This document shows, in pieces, positions 35,117 to 43,959 of a stretch of DNA of 64,000 nt (positions within the stretch are counted from its first letter, which is position 1; each line of letters starts with the position of its first letter). The position numbers were made by a program, and so were the translations under genes. The stretch is from CBDAUN01 sp965214615 (GTDB lineage: Bacteria; Pseudomonadota; Gammaproteobacteria; Arenicellales; JAJDZL01): positions 1,612,001 to 1,676,000 of the forward strand of contig OZ243952.1 in the NCBI GenBank assembly GCA_965214615.1. The letters run 5' to 3'. The notes under the pieces were generated by a model. The model made no database searches. It was not told where the DNA came from and was given only the letters and a program-made list of their open reading frames with translations.

Positions 35117-35188
35117 ATCGGTTCTAGGGAACTTTTGACCGGAACGCGTGTAAGAATTCCTTTCAGCGTGCAGGCAATTTAGCATGGT

Positions 35189-35215
35189 TTGGCTCGAACC
35201 AACTTCCGATATAAT
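35189..35215 (+). promoter_or_regulatory. Possible promoter of the ABC importer operon
   Basis: A perfect -10 TATAAT (35210-35215) lies about 170 bases before the binding-protein gene. The best -35 is TTGGCT (35189-35194), with a short 15-base spacer, so the call is weak. Confidence 0.35.
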
Positions 35216-35385
35216 TTTCTTGGAATTCGCACACAAGCCGATTGCACGCCGCAATTCCCGAATCCGACAGATATGCCGGTCGGATTTGGTAAACTAAATG
35301 ACAATTTAAAATTGAGCGCGAAGCGGAACTCATACCTGCCTCCGTTCGCACGGCCTATCCTGTTCCAATGCAGTGGGAGAACATT

Positions 35386-36537
35386 ATGAGAATTAAGAAT
35401 ATGATCGTTGGCGCACTTGCCTTTGCGGTTTCAGGTGCGGCGTTCGCAGAAATGAAAACGCAGATCGGGCCAGGCGAAGGGTTTCTCGATATTGTCGCTT
35501 GGCCGGGCTACATTGAACGTGGCGAAACTATTGCTGATTTTGACTGGGTAACCGGGTTTGAAGAGGCCACCGGCTGCCAGGTGAGAGTGAAAACCGCCAA
35601 CACTTCCGACGAAATGGTCGCGCTGATGAATGAAGGCGGATTCGATGTTGTTACGGCATCGGGCGATGCGTCGTTGCGCCTGATTGCCGGCAAGCGGGTT
35701 CAGGAAGTCAACATCGATCTGATTCCGAGCTGGCACACTGTCGATGACCGCCTAAAGAATGCGCCTTGGCATACGGTTGACGGAAAGCACTACGGCACGC
35801 CCTACATGTGGGGACCGAATGTGCTGATGTACAACACCGAAGCATTCCCGGAGCCTCCGACTAGCTGGTCGGTGGTATTTAAAGAGCAGACGCTGCCCGA
35901 CGGAAAATCGAACATGGGACGCGTACAGGCCTACGATGGACCGATTCATGTGGCCGATGCGGCGCTGTATCTGATGCATCACAACCCCGAACTGGGGATT
36001 GTCAGCCCGTATGAACTGAACGAGGAGCAATATGCCGAGGCGCTTGACTTGCTGCGTCAGCAGCGGAAAATTGTCAGCCGCTACTGGCATAACGCCTTTA
36101 TCCAGATGGACGATTTCAAGAACGAAGGTGTCGTTGCATCAGGATCTTGGCCGTTTCAGAGAAATTTGCTTCAATCCGAAGGTCTTCCGATCGCGTCTGT
36201 GATACCTGTGGAAGGCGCGACCGGATGGTCGGATACCACGATGCTGCATTCCGAGGCCGCGCATCCCAATTGCGCCTACATGTGGATGGAACACACGCTG
36301 TCCTCGAATTTGCAGAGCGATCTGTCGGTCTGGTTCGGCGCAGTGCCGCCTGTGATTGACGCATGCACGGACGGACGCGGCATGCAGACCGCCGAAGGCT
36401 GCCAGACCAATGGGCTCGGCGACTTTGACAAGATCAAGTTCTGGACCACGCCGGTTTCGCGATGCCCGTCTCAGGGCGAATGCGTGCCGTACTACCGATG
36501 GGTCTCAGACTACATCGGCGTGATCGGAGGACGATAG
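35386..36537 (+). CDS. Periplasmic substrate-binding protein, PotD-like ABC importer
   Basis: A 383-residue exported binding protein with a signal peptide (RIKNMIVGALAFAVSGAAFA). The mature part resembles the polyamine-type PotD/PotF family: LDIVAWPGYIERG, FEEATGCQV, DVVTASGD and GTPYMWGPNVLMYN. The C-terminal region carries several Cys (CTDG, GCQTN, RCPSQGEC) that could form disulfides. GGGAGA precedes the ATG. A terminator-like hairpin separates it from the ATPase gene, so the binding protein is probably made in excess. The substrate is not fixed by sequence; polyamines or related cations are likely. Confidence 0.87.
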   Translation: MRIKNMIVGALAFAVSGAAFAEMKTQIGPGEGFLDIVAWPGYIERGETIADFDWVTGFEEATGCQVRVKTANTSDEMVALMNEGGFDVVTASGDASLRLIAGKRVQEVNIDLIPSWHTVDDRLKNAPWHTVDGKHYGTPYMWGPNVLMYNTEAFPEPPTSWSVVFKEQTLPDGKSNMGRVQAYDGPIHVADAALYLMHHNPELGIVSPYELNEEQYAEALDLLRQQRKIVSRYWHNAFIQMDDFKNEGVVASGSWPFQRNLLQSEGLPIASVIPVEGATGWSDTTMLHSEAAHPNCAYMWMEHTLSSNLQSDLSVWFGAVPPVIDACTDGRGMQTAEGCQTNGLGDFDKIKFWTTPVSRCPSQGECVPYYRWVSDYIGVIGGR

Positions 36538-36564
36538 GCTCGCGATAATTGAAAATTGCGACAC

Positions 36565-36600
36565 ATTCTGCCCGGCATCTCAGTCGGGCAGAATTGTTTT
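36565..36600 (+). terminator. Hairpin with T-run between binding-protein and ATPase genes
   Basis: A perfect 10-bp stem, ATTCTGCCCG (36565-36574) and CGGGCAGAAT (36585-36594), with a 10-base loop and then TGTTTT. It lies 28 bases after the binding-protein stop and 15 bases before the ATPase ATG. It likely works as a partial terminator or as an mRNA 3' stabiliser. Confidence 0.7.
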
Positions 36601-36614
36601 CACGATGAAGTGCC

Positions 36615-37610
36615 ATGGTTGCAGCGGTTGAGTTCTTAAGCGTTTCGCGCAAATTTGATTCGGTGGTCGCGGTCGACGCGATCGACCTGACGATTGAGGA
36701 AGGATCGTTTTTCGCGTTGCTGGGGCCGTCAGGATCGGGCAAGACGACCTGCCTGAGATTGATTTCAGGCATGGACCGCCCGACGTCGGGACACATTCAG
36801 ATCTTTGGAGAGCTTTCAGAGGACGTCCCGCCGAACAAGCGCCCGGTCAACACGGTGTTTCAGGACTATGCGCTTTTTCCCCATCTCAAGGTCATCGACA
36901 ATGTCGCATACGGGCTGCTTGTCCGAGGCGTGCGCAAGGCCGAACGCTACAAGCAAGCTGAATCTATGCTCGAACTGGTCAAGCTAGGCGGATACGGACA
37001 GCGCGCTCCGGCGCAACTGTCAGGCGGGCAGAGGCAGCGCGTCGCGCTGGCCCGGGCGCTGATCAACAAGCCTCGGGTGCTGCTGCTCGACGAACCGCTC
37101 GGCGCTCTTGATCTGAAATTGCGCGAGCAGATGCAGGACGAGCTGAAGGCGCTGCAGCAGTCACTCGGTATTACGTTCATCTTTGTGACCCATGATCAGA
37201 ACGAGGCGCTGTCGATGTCGGATCAGATTGCGATTGTCAATGAAGGCAAAATCGTTCAAGCGGGCACGCCCCAGGATATCTACCGGCGGCCTCAGTCCCG
37301 GTTTGTCGCCGAGTTTGTCGGCTCTTCGAACGTCTTGTCGCCGAAGCTGTGCGCCGCCTCCGGCGGATTGACCAATTGGGCCAGCCTGCGTCCTGAACAC
37401 GTGTCAATTGTCGAATACGGCGCAGGGCGACTGAATGGCAAGCTGCAGTCGATTCGCTTCGTAGGCGCTACCAACTATGTCACTGTGCGCATTGACGGCG
37501 AAAACAAGCTGTCCGCGCATGTAGGCGCAGACACGATGCTGCCGCCGGTCGGGAGCAGGGTCTCGCTCTACTGGCCTGCCGATGCCTTGCATATCATGGA
37601 AAGCGAATGA
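36615..37610 (+). CDS. ABC importer ATPase, PotA-like
   Basis: A 331-residue cytoplasmic ATPase. Walker A GPSGSGKTT, Q-loop FQDYALFPH, signature LSGGQRQRVALARAL, Walker B VLLLDEPLGALD and the switch His in VTHDQ are intact. The C-terminal TOBE-like part (SLRPEHVSIV and after) is shorter than in E. coli PotA (378 residues). It powers the import system encoded by its neighbours. The stop overlaps the start of the first permease gene (ATGA). Confidence 0.93.
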   Translation: MVAAVEFLSVSRKFDSVVAVDAIDLTIEEGSFFALLGPSGSGKTTCLRLISGMDRPTSGHIQIFGELSEDVPPNKRPVNTVFQDYALFPHLKVIDNVAYGLLVRGVRKAERYKQAESMLELVKLGGYGQRAPAQLSGGQRQRVALARALINKPRVLLLDEPLGALDLKLREQMQDELKALQQSLGITFIFVTHDQNEALSMSDQIAIVNEGKIVQAGTPQDIYRRPQSRFVAEFVGSSNVLSPKLCAASGGLTNWASLRPEHVSIVEYGAGRLNGKLQSIRFVGATNYVTVRIDGENKLSAHVGADTMLPPVGSRVSLYWPADALHIMESE

Positions 37611-38539
37611 GGAGGCGCTCGCCGTACGGCGTCCTTTCGGCCGGGCGGGGCGGGCTGTTCTGGCGCAGGCCGGGGCTGCTCGTCTTTCTGTTTCTGCTTC
37701 CGCCATTGCTGTGGCTCGGCGTGATCTACGTCGGCTCCCTGTTTACCCTGCTGTTGCACAGCTTTTTCTCGATCGACGAGTTTTCCGGACTGATCCGCTA
37801 CGATTTCACGCTCAAGACCTACCGCGAACTGCTGATCCCGGCGAACTACGACATCATTGTGCGAACCGTTCTGATGGCCTGCGCAGTGACCTTGGCTGCG
37901 GCAATTGTCGCATTTCCGATTGCCTACTACGCGGCGCGCTATGCCCGCGGAAGAATGAAAGCTCTGTTCTATCTCGGAGTGATGTTGCCGCTTTGGTCAA
38001 GCTATCTTGTCAAGATCTACGCCTGGAAGCTGATTCTTGCCAAAGAAGGAATTATCAATTGGCTGGTGGAGGCGACCGGCGGCAGCTTTGTACTGCAAAC
38101 GATTCTGGCAACGCCGGTGATCGGCGGAAATTCGCTGGCGGTAAGCTATATCGGCACATTTATCGTGCTCTTATATGTGTGGCTGCCGTTTATGATCCTG
38201 CCGATTCAAGCGGCGCTGGAAAGAATTCCCTCGAGCCTTATCGAAGCGTCGGACGATCTTGGCGCCGCCGCCCGCCAGACATTGAGACTGGTGACAATTC
38301 CGATGGCGCTGCCAGGCGTGATTGCTGGGTCGATTTTCACATTTTCGCTCACCATGGGCGACTACATTGTTCCGCAGATAATCGGTTCGTCGCGCCGATT
38401 CATCGGTCAGGCGGTCTATGCGCATCAGGGAACTGCGGGCAATATTCCGCTTGCCGCGGCGTTTGCCGTGGTCCCCATTGCCGTCATGGCGCTCTACCTT
38501 TGGATGGCGAAGCGCCGGGGTGCGTTCGATGCGCTCTGA
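37607..38539 (+). CDS. ABC importer permease, PotB-like
   Basis: A 310-residue inner-membrane permease with about six hydrophobic helices. The cytoplasmic coupling motif reads EASDDLGAAARQTLRLVTIPMALPG, the EAA loop of binding-protein-dependent importers. ATG 37607 overlaps the ATPase stop, implying coupled translation. It pairs with the next gene to form the membrane channel. Confidence 0.92.
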   Translation: MRRRSPYGVLSAGRGGLFWRRPGLLVFLFLLPPLLWLGVIYVGSLFTLLLHSFFSIDEFSGLIRYDFTLKTYRELLIPANYDIIVRTVLMACAVTLAAAIVAFPIAYYAARYARGRMKALFYLGVMLPLWSSYLVKIYAWKLILAKEGIINWLVEATGGSFVLQTILATPVIGGNSLAVSYIGTFIVLLYVWLPFMILPIQAALERIPSSLIEASDDLGAAARQTLRLVTIPMALPGVIAGSIFTFSLTMGDYIVPQIIGSSRRFIGQAVYAHQGTAGNIPLAAAFAVVPIAVMALYLWMAKRRGAFDAL

Positions 38540-39329
38540 GCGTTCCGCCTCATGGGGCTTGAAGCTGTCGGCAGCGGGCGGACTGGCGTTTCTGCATTTG
38601 CCGATTCTGCTGATATTTCTGTACGCGTTTACCACGGAAGACAAGAGCTACCAGTTCCCGCCGCCCGGCTATACGCTCAAGTGGCTCGCTGTGACGTGGA
38701 ACCGCCCGGATGTGTGGGAGGCGCTGAAGCTTTCGCTTCAGGTCGCGTCGATATCGACAATTGTAGCGATCATACTCGGAACCTTGTGCGCGGCGGCGAT
38801 ATCGCGTTCGAAGTTTTTCGGCCGCGAGGCAATTTCACTGCTTGTCATTCTGCCGATTGCGCTGCCTGGAATCATTACCGGAATATCGCTGCGCTCGGCG
38901 TTCAACATACTCGACATTCCGTTTTCGACCTGGACGATCATTCTCGGTCACGCGACGTTTTGCGTGGTCGTGGTGTACAACAATGCGATCGCACGATTCC
39001 GGCGAATGTCCGGGTCACTGCTGGAAGCGTCATTCGACTTGGGCGCAACCGGATTCCAGACGTTCCGGTACATTGTCATGCCGAATTTGGCGACTGCGCT
39101 GCTGGCTGGCGGAATGCTGGCGTTCGCACTGTCGTTTGATGAGGTTATTGTGACAACATTCACAGCTGGGCAGCAGCAGACGTTGCCAATCTGGATGCTT
39201 GAGGAACTGGTCCGTCCACGCCAGCGGCCGGTCACCAATGTTGTCGCCATGGTGGTTGTGCTTGTGACCTTTCTCCCGATTCTTGCGGCATACTATCTGA
39301 CGAGAGAAAAAATTGAGTCGCGAAAGTGA
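38529..39329 (+). CDS. ABC importer permease, PotC-like
   Basis: A 266-residue permease with about six membrane helices. The EAA loop reads EASFDLGATGFQTFRYIVMP, and ALSFDEVIVTTF near the C-terminus is typical of PotC relatives. ATG 38529 lies 11 bases inside the end of the previous gene; the open frame extends further upstream only as an overlap. It is the last gene of the operon. No terminator was recognised directly after it. Confidence 0.92.
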   Translation: MRSERSASWGLKLSAAGGLAFLHLPILLIFLYAFTTEDKSYQFPPPGYTLKWLAVTWNRPDVWEALKLSLQVASISTIVAIILGTLCAAAISRSKFFGREAISLLVILPIALPGIITGISLRSAFNILDIPFSTWTIILGHATFCVVVVYNNAIARFRRMSGSLLEASFDLGATGFQTFRYIVMPNLATALLAGGMLAFALSFDEVIVTTFTAGQQQTLPIWMLEELVRPRQRPVTNVVAMVVVLVTFLPILAAYYLTREKIESRK

Positions 39330-39427
39330 GAGTTCGCGCGAGATAGCGATTCAATGTCAAGAGATTCTGTCGTGAATCCAAACATGGTGCCAACCTCTTG
39401 CGTTCGGTACGTTATGGCATTTTTTTA

Positions 39428-39450
39428 CTCTTCATCAATCAGAGTGGAAT
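39428..39450 (-). repeat. Copy 1 of a 23-bp dispersed repeat
   Basis: Read on the minus strand, it begins ATTCCACTCTGATTG and ends TGAAGAG. It matches 54347-54369 (plus strand) at 22 of 23 positions. Both copies are intergenic. Confidence 0.75.
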
Positions 39451-39472
39451 CCAAATAATGTCATTTGGATTC
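39447..39472. repeat. Perfect 10-bp inverted repeat with 6-base loop
   Basis: GAATCCAAAT (39447-39456) and ATTTGGATTC (39463-39472) form a hairpin without a T-run. It overlaps the dispersed 23-bp repeat by four bases. It may be an operator or part of a small RNA. Confidence 0.6.
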
Positions 39473-39948
39473 GATAGGTGCAAACAGTTCATCATCAAAA
39501 AAGAGAAATTTGAGGATCAATTGACGCTTCGATGTTGGCATCAACGCTCAAAAGTTTAAATTCAACATGAAAGTCAGATTGTAGTACAGCAAGAATTCGG
39601 AATGAGAAGTATCCTGAAGTTTCGGGCAATGTGCTGTAAGGCTTGGTTCGATTTCTAACCGGAAACGCCTTCAACCGGGCGATCGAGAATCTTGTGAATT
39701 AAGCAAATGGCATATCTGCAGTCTCGTCTCGCACGAATTGGAATGTGGTAACGGCGTCGCTAAAGTTCTCGAATTATTATTTCTTCATGATGCGAATATA
39801 TGCACAATATTGTGTAAGACTCATTTATGACCTAGCGAATTTCCTAAAAAAATAATGGAAAGATCTAAAATAATGCTAAAATTCCCTGTTTATTGCACAA
39901 AAAGCCTGTCGATAATTTCAGAGGAAAAAAACGGAGTAGCCTGAAAAA

Positions 39949-40197
39949 ATGGTTGTCATACGCATGGCCCGGGGAGGCGCTAAGAAGCGTCCCTACTACT
40001 ATATTGTTGTCGCGGACCGCAGACGAGCACCGACCAGTCGGTTCATCGAGCGCATTGGATTTTTCAATCCGTTGGCAGCGGAGCATGAAACCGACTTGAG
40101 GATCGATTTGGAACGCGTCGACCACTGGATTTCCCATGGCGCGCAGCCGTCCAAGCGCGTCCAGTCCCTGATCAAGACAGCGCGCAGTCAAGTGTAA
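39949..40197 (+). CDS. rpsP: 30S ribosomal protein S16
   Basis: An 82-residue ribosomal protein of the small-subunit body. MVVIRMARGGAKKRPYYYIV, RRAPTSRFIERIGFFNP and the C-terminal basic tail are the family pattern. E. coli S16 also has 82 residues. It begins the rpsP-rimM-trmD-rplS operon. A GGAG lies about 14 bases before the ATG, and a GAGGA further upstream. Confidence 0.97.
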   Translation: MVVIRMARGGAKKRPYYYIVVADRRRAPTSRFIERIGFFNPLAAEHETDLRIDLERVDHWISHGAQPSKRVQSLIKTARSQV

Positions 40198-40209
40198 GAC
40201 CTTTGATCG

Positions 40210-40725
40210 TTGGCAGTTGACGATCACACGCACGCAGTTACCGTCGGCCGCATCGCCGACGCATTCGGGGTAAGGGGACAGGTCAAGGTCCGCTCATTTA
40301 CCGAACACCCGGAAAACCTCCTCCAATTCAAGGACTGGATTGTTTCCGGAGCGGATCGGTCGCCGCAGCATTACCGTGTGTCGCATGCCCGTTTCGACGG
40401 GCGATTTGTCATTGCGACGCTAAAGGGTGTTGAAGACCGAGACCAGGCCCTCGCTCTAAAGGGTTCGCACGTCGAAGTTGAACACGAAGCACTGCCGCAG
40501 CTTGAGTCAGGGGAATTCTACTGGAATGATTTGATTGGCATGTGCGTGATCAATACGGCCGGCAAGCGACTTGGAACATTAACCACCATGATGGAAACTG
40601 GAGCCAATGACGTCTTGGTAGTCGTCGGCAAGACCGAGTGCCTTATTCCCTATGTGCCTGAAGCAGTACTCGCAATTGACATTGAAAGCGGTACGATTCA
40701 AGTAGACTGGGACGAAGACTTCTAA
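40210..40725 (+). CDS. rimM: Ribosome maturation factor RimM
   Basis: A 171-residue 16S processing factor that helps assemble the 30S head. The N-terminal VGRIADAFGVRGQVKVRSFTE and the PRC-barrel part (GEFYWNDLIGMCV, IPYVPEAVLAIDIE) are typical. The start is a TTG at 40210, 12 bases after rpsP; no ATG or GTG fits the conserved N-terminus. A non-ATG start may lower its yield relative to S16. Confidence 0.95.
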   Translation: MAVDDHTHAVTVGRIADAFGVRGQVKVRSFTEHPENLLQFKDWIVSGADRSPQHYRVSHARFDGRFVIATLKGVEDRDQALALKGSHVEVEHEALPQLESGEFYWNDLIGMCVINTAGKRLGTLTTMMETGANDVLVVVGKTECLIPYVPEAVLAIDIESGTIQVDWDEDF

Positions 40726-40750
40726 CGCACTCGACTTAGGGTTCGGACAA

Positions 40751-41500
40751 ATGCAAATTCGGGTCGTGAGCATTTTTCCCGAGATGTTCAGAGCAGTTGC
40801 GGACTATGGCATTACATCAAGAGCGATAAGCGAGGGCTTGCTTGAAATGCAGCTTTTCGATCTTCGCAAGTTCGGTCACGGCTCCCACCGGGCGGTCGAC
40901 GACCGGCCGTACGGCGGCGGTCCGGGAATGGTGATGCTGGCTGAGCCGATCATTCAGTGCGTCCAGGAAGCTAGGCGCGGCCTGGAACAAGCGCCTGCAG
41001 TGATCTACCTGAGTCCTCAAGGACGACGATTGGAGCACGCGGATGTCTGCAGATTTGCCCGGCTGCCGAGCATGGTGCTGCTGTGCGGACGCTACGAAGG
41101 CGTAGACCAGCGCGCATTGGATATAATTGGCGCCGAGGAATGGTCGATCGGTGACTACGTCCTGACCGGCGGAGAATTGGCGGCGATGGTGCTGATTGAC
41201 GCTGTGGTGCGTCAGTTGCCCGGTTCGCTAGGCAACGAGTTGTCGACGATCGAAGATTCATTTACAAACGGATTGCTGGATTGTATACACTATACGCGCC
41301 CGCAGACCGTGTCGGACCTTTCTGTACCTGAAGTGCTGAAATCCGGCGACCATGAACAAATCAGGCTATGGCGCCTGAAGCAGTCGGTCGGACGTACGTG
41401 GCTGCGACGTCCCGACTTGCTGGAAAAATTGCAACTAAACGATGAACAGCGCAATGCGCTGGCCGAATTTAAGGCCGAATACAAAGATTCGAGGAATTGA
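40751..41500 (+). CDS. trmD: tRNA (guanine-N1)-methyltransferase TrmD
   Basis: A 249-residue SPOUT enzyme that makes m1G37 in tRNA with S-adenosylmethionine, preventing frameshifts. The motifs DDRPYGGGPGMVM, LLCGRYEGVDQR and GDYVLTGGELAA, which form the knotted AdoMet site, are intact. AGGG lies just upstream of the ATG. rplS follows after 2 bases. Confidence 0.97.
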   Translation: MQIRVVSIFPEMFRAVADYGITSRAISEGLLEMQLFDLRKFGHGSHRAVDDRPYGGGPGMVMLAEPIIQCVQEARRGLEQAPAVIYLSPQGRRLEHADVCRFARLPSMVLLCGRYEGVDQRALDIIGAEEWSIGDYVLTGGELAAMVLIDAVVRQLPGSLGNELSTIEDSFTNGLLDCIHYTRPQTVSDLSVPEVLKSGDHEQIRLWRLKQSVGRTWLRRPDLLEKLQLNDEQRNALAEFKAEYKDSRN

Positions 41501-41502
41501 AC

Positions 41503-41850
41503 ATGACGAATTTAATTTCAGCAATTGAAGCCGAGCAGATGCGCGACGACATTCCGCCGTTTGCCTCGGGTGACACCGTGCGGGTCACCATCCGCGTCAA
41601 GGAAGGCGAGCGTGAACGGCAGCAGGCGTTCGAGGGCGTCGTGATCGCCAAGCGCAATCGCGGACTTAATTCGTCGTTTACGGTGCGCAAAATTTCTTAC
41701 GGAGAAGGGGTCGAGCGCGTGTTTCAGACGCATAGTCCGCTGATAACCGGAGTCGAAGTGAAGCGTCGGGGCGATGTCCGCCGCGCGAAACTGTACTATC
41801 TGCGCGAACGCACCGGCAAGGCTGCCCGAATCAAGGAAAAAATTCGCTAG
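41503..41850 (+). CDS. rplS: 50S ribosomal protein L19
   Basis: A 115-residue large-subunit protein at the subunit interface. IPPFASGDTVRVTIRVKEGERERQQAFEG and the KRRGDVRRAKLYYLRER segment define it; the length equals E. coli L19 (115). Start 41503 has GAGGA seven bases upstream; a TTG two codons earlier is not needed. It ends the ribosomal operon, though the next gene follows closely. Confidence 0.97.
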   Translation: MTNLISAIEAEQMRDDIPPFASGDTVRVTIRVKEGERERQQAFEGVVIAKRNRGLNSSFTVRKISYGEGVERVFQTHSPLITGVEVKRRGDVRRAKLYYLRERTGKAARIKEKIR

Positions 41851-42033
41851 AGCTTGCAAGTCGGAAAACTGCAGGCGATAGAACCCGCAGTCCGACACTT
41901 TCTCGCTGACGGGTTCGGCAGAATCGGACGAAGGAGTCGGCAAGCGCCGAACTTCGCAAATGTACCGCGATACAGGGCACGGACGGCGTCCCGTCATTGC
42001 ACGTTATTTGCGCAACACAGCCCAACCGGCACA

Positions 42034-43959
42034 TTGAACCTTTTGATCGACTCGCACCCGACTTGCTCAGCAAGCGACATTCTTTGCAGATTCGCAATAG
42101 CCGCTGCGTTGGCGGCTATCTTCAGTGTCGCCGACGCGCAGTCGACCAACCAGCCGGTTACTGATTCCACCTCCGCCGATGTGGCGCAAGCAGAGCCTGA
42201 GATTGTCGGCGCCTCGCCCGATGTCCATGCCGTCGGCCGCGATGACACCCTGTCGGTAGACGGCATATCCCTTGAATTGGTTGAAGAGATCCTGCGTCTC
42301 GGCGCTCCTCAGCTCGCTCACGACATACTCAGGTCCCAATTCCCGCCTCGCGACGATGCCGGCAAATGGATCGAATGGGAAAAGAAATTCTATGAAATAG
42401 CGCAGCGGGTTCGGGGCTGGCAGTCCATTTTGGATCGCGCCGGCGGTGTGGCGACTGACCTGCCTCTCGAGCTATTCAAAATCGCGCAGACCTCTGCAAT
42501 CCGTTCCGAAATCGAACTCGGCCGGGGCAATGTGGCGCGGTTGAGGGCCCGTCATATGATTTGGAATGTGCCCTACGACATAGAATTTGCGCTTAAATGG
42601 CGCGAACTGGTGATTCAGTCCTATCTCGCAGATGAGCTGTATGACGATGTTCGCGTGGCGATGGCTGGATTCAGCAAGGACTACCGGCCTAATGATCCGC
42701 AGTGGGAGCACCGCTATGCAAGGATTCTGATTCTGACCGGAAACCGCGAAGAGGCTGTCGCACGGATCGCCGGATTGCAGACTGTTGAAGCGCGGATGCT
42801 GAACCTCTACGCGCAATTTATCGGCAAGTCGGCTGCGCCGGCGCAAATCGTCGAGCAACTGCTGGAAATGTTGCCCGAAATGGAGCAAAATTCTCCGATC
42901 GTCGCTGAATTGTGGGCTGTCGTCAGAGTGATCGCGGCTTCCGACCAGGACACCGAAACCCGGGTGATTGCAGCTGAAAACGGACTTCCCGGACACGGCG
43001 GACAAAGTGCGCCGGTCGCTCCGGTGGTTCCTTTGACCAGCGCGTTCGATCTGCTGGAAGCCTACGATGAGCACGCAATCGAAATCGGCAACAGCTACGG
43101 CTTGGTCATCGGAGATGACGAAAACTGGCATCAAAGGGCCCAGGAGTTTGACATACTCGCGCCACCTACCGCCCGCGCTATCTACGCTTTCCTGTCGGTC
43201 AATGCGGCGCAGGCCCAATGGCGAAGCACCGCAGCCAAGTCCCTAGCCGCAGCCTTGATTCAGGCCGAACTGCCGGACATCCTTGAACTGCTTGTAGTCG
43301 AGGAGAAATTCATCCGTCTGCAGGATGTCGCTCCGCCGGACCGCAACGCCCTTATCGACTGGGTGATCCGCAAACGGGACTACGCAACCGCATCGCTGAT
43401 TATGTCGACCATGGCCGATCCGCCGCAAGACATCGATGCCCATAGCTGGCAGCTGAGACGCGCCCGCGTGGCATTGCTTGCCGGAGACACGCATCTGGGG
43501 ATATCAATCCTGCGTCAGCTGACCGCAAGGCTGCAACCGCCTCTTGACGGCGAATTGATCGACCGCGTCGTCCAAGTGATTTTCGACCTGCAGGATCTGG
43601 GACAGCACGAAACAGCGGTTGAATTGACCGACTCGCTATACGAAAAGTCCGCTGACAAATTGCAAAAACGTGAACTGCTTCATTGGTCCGCCGAGTCGTA
43701 CTCGGCGCTTGAGCAGCACTTGAAAGCCGCCAGGCTGTTCCTTCGTTCGGCAACTCTGGGAGAGGATTGGAATGACGACTGGGGTCGCTCGGTGCAGTAC
43801 CGTGCAGCACTTGAACTGACACAGGCGGGCTATGTCATTGACGCGCGGCGCATCCTGTCTACGCTTAAGCAGCTGACCTTTGATCCGCGCACGCGCGCAG
43901 TGATCGATGACCGGCTCAGAGAACTGAGGGCTTTGCAGGCCAGAGAATCGGATGAGTAG
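42034..43959 (+). CDS. Large exported TPR-like protein of unknown function
   Basis: A protein of about 641 residues between rplS and xerD. The start is uncertain. The frame opens at TTG 41854 four bases after rplS, but the first 60 residues are not protein-like, and TTG 42034 puts a hydrophobic segment (FAIAAALAAIFSVADAQ) at the N-terminus as a signal peptide ending at ADA-QS. The rest is acidic and almost wholly helical, with repeated pair-of-helix units (for example LRRARVALLAGDTHLGISILRQL and ALELTQAGYVIDARRIL) resembling tetratricopeptide repeats. It is probably periplasmic. Its end overlaps the xerD start, so the two are likely translated together. No specific family was recognised. Confidence 0.7.
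   Translation: MNLLIDSHPTCSASDILCRFAIAAALAAIFSVADAQSTNQPVTDSTSADVAQAEPEIVGASPDVHAVGRDDTLSVDGISLELVEEILRLGAPQLAHDILRSQFPPRDDAGKWIEWEKKFYEIAQRVRGWQSILDRAGGVATDLPLELFKIAQTSAIRSEIELGRGNVARLRARHMIWNVPYDIEFALKWRELVIQSYLADELYDDVRVAMAGFSKDYRPNDPQWEHRYARILILTGNREEAVARIAGLQTVEARMLNLYAQFIGKSAAPAQIVEQLLEMLPEMEQNSPIVAELWAVVRVIAASDQDTETRVIAAENGLPGHGGQSAPVAPVVPLTSAFDLLEAYDEHAIEIGNSYGLVIGDDENWHQRAQEFDILAPPTARAIYAFLSVNAAQAQWRSTAAKSLAAALIQAELPDILELLVVEEKFIRLQDVAPPDRNALIDWVIRKRDYATASLIMSTMADPPQDIDAHSWQLRRARVALLAGDTHLGISILRQLTARLQPPLDGELIDRVVQVIFDLQDLGQHETAVELTDSLYEKSADKLQKRELLHWSAESYSALEQHLKAARLFLRSATLGEDWNDDWGRSVQYRAALELTQAGYVIDARRILSTLKQLTFDPRTRAVIDDRLRELRALQARESDE

Larger units (their letters stand above)
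39330..39948. other. 620-base non-coding region upstream of rpsP
   Basis: AT-rich DNA without a recognisable gene. It contains a perfect inverted repeat at 39447-39472 and a 23-bp sequence (39428-39450) that recurs inverted upstream of gyrA. TAAAAT boxes at 39866-39871 and 39877-39882 may serve the rpsP operon, but no good -35 is seen. Confidence 0.45.
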
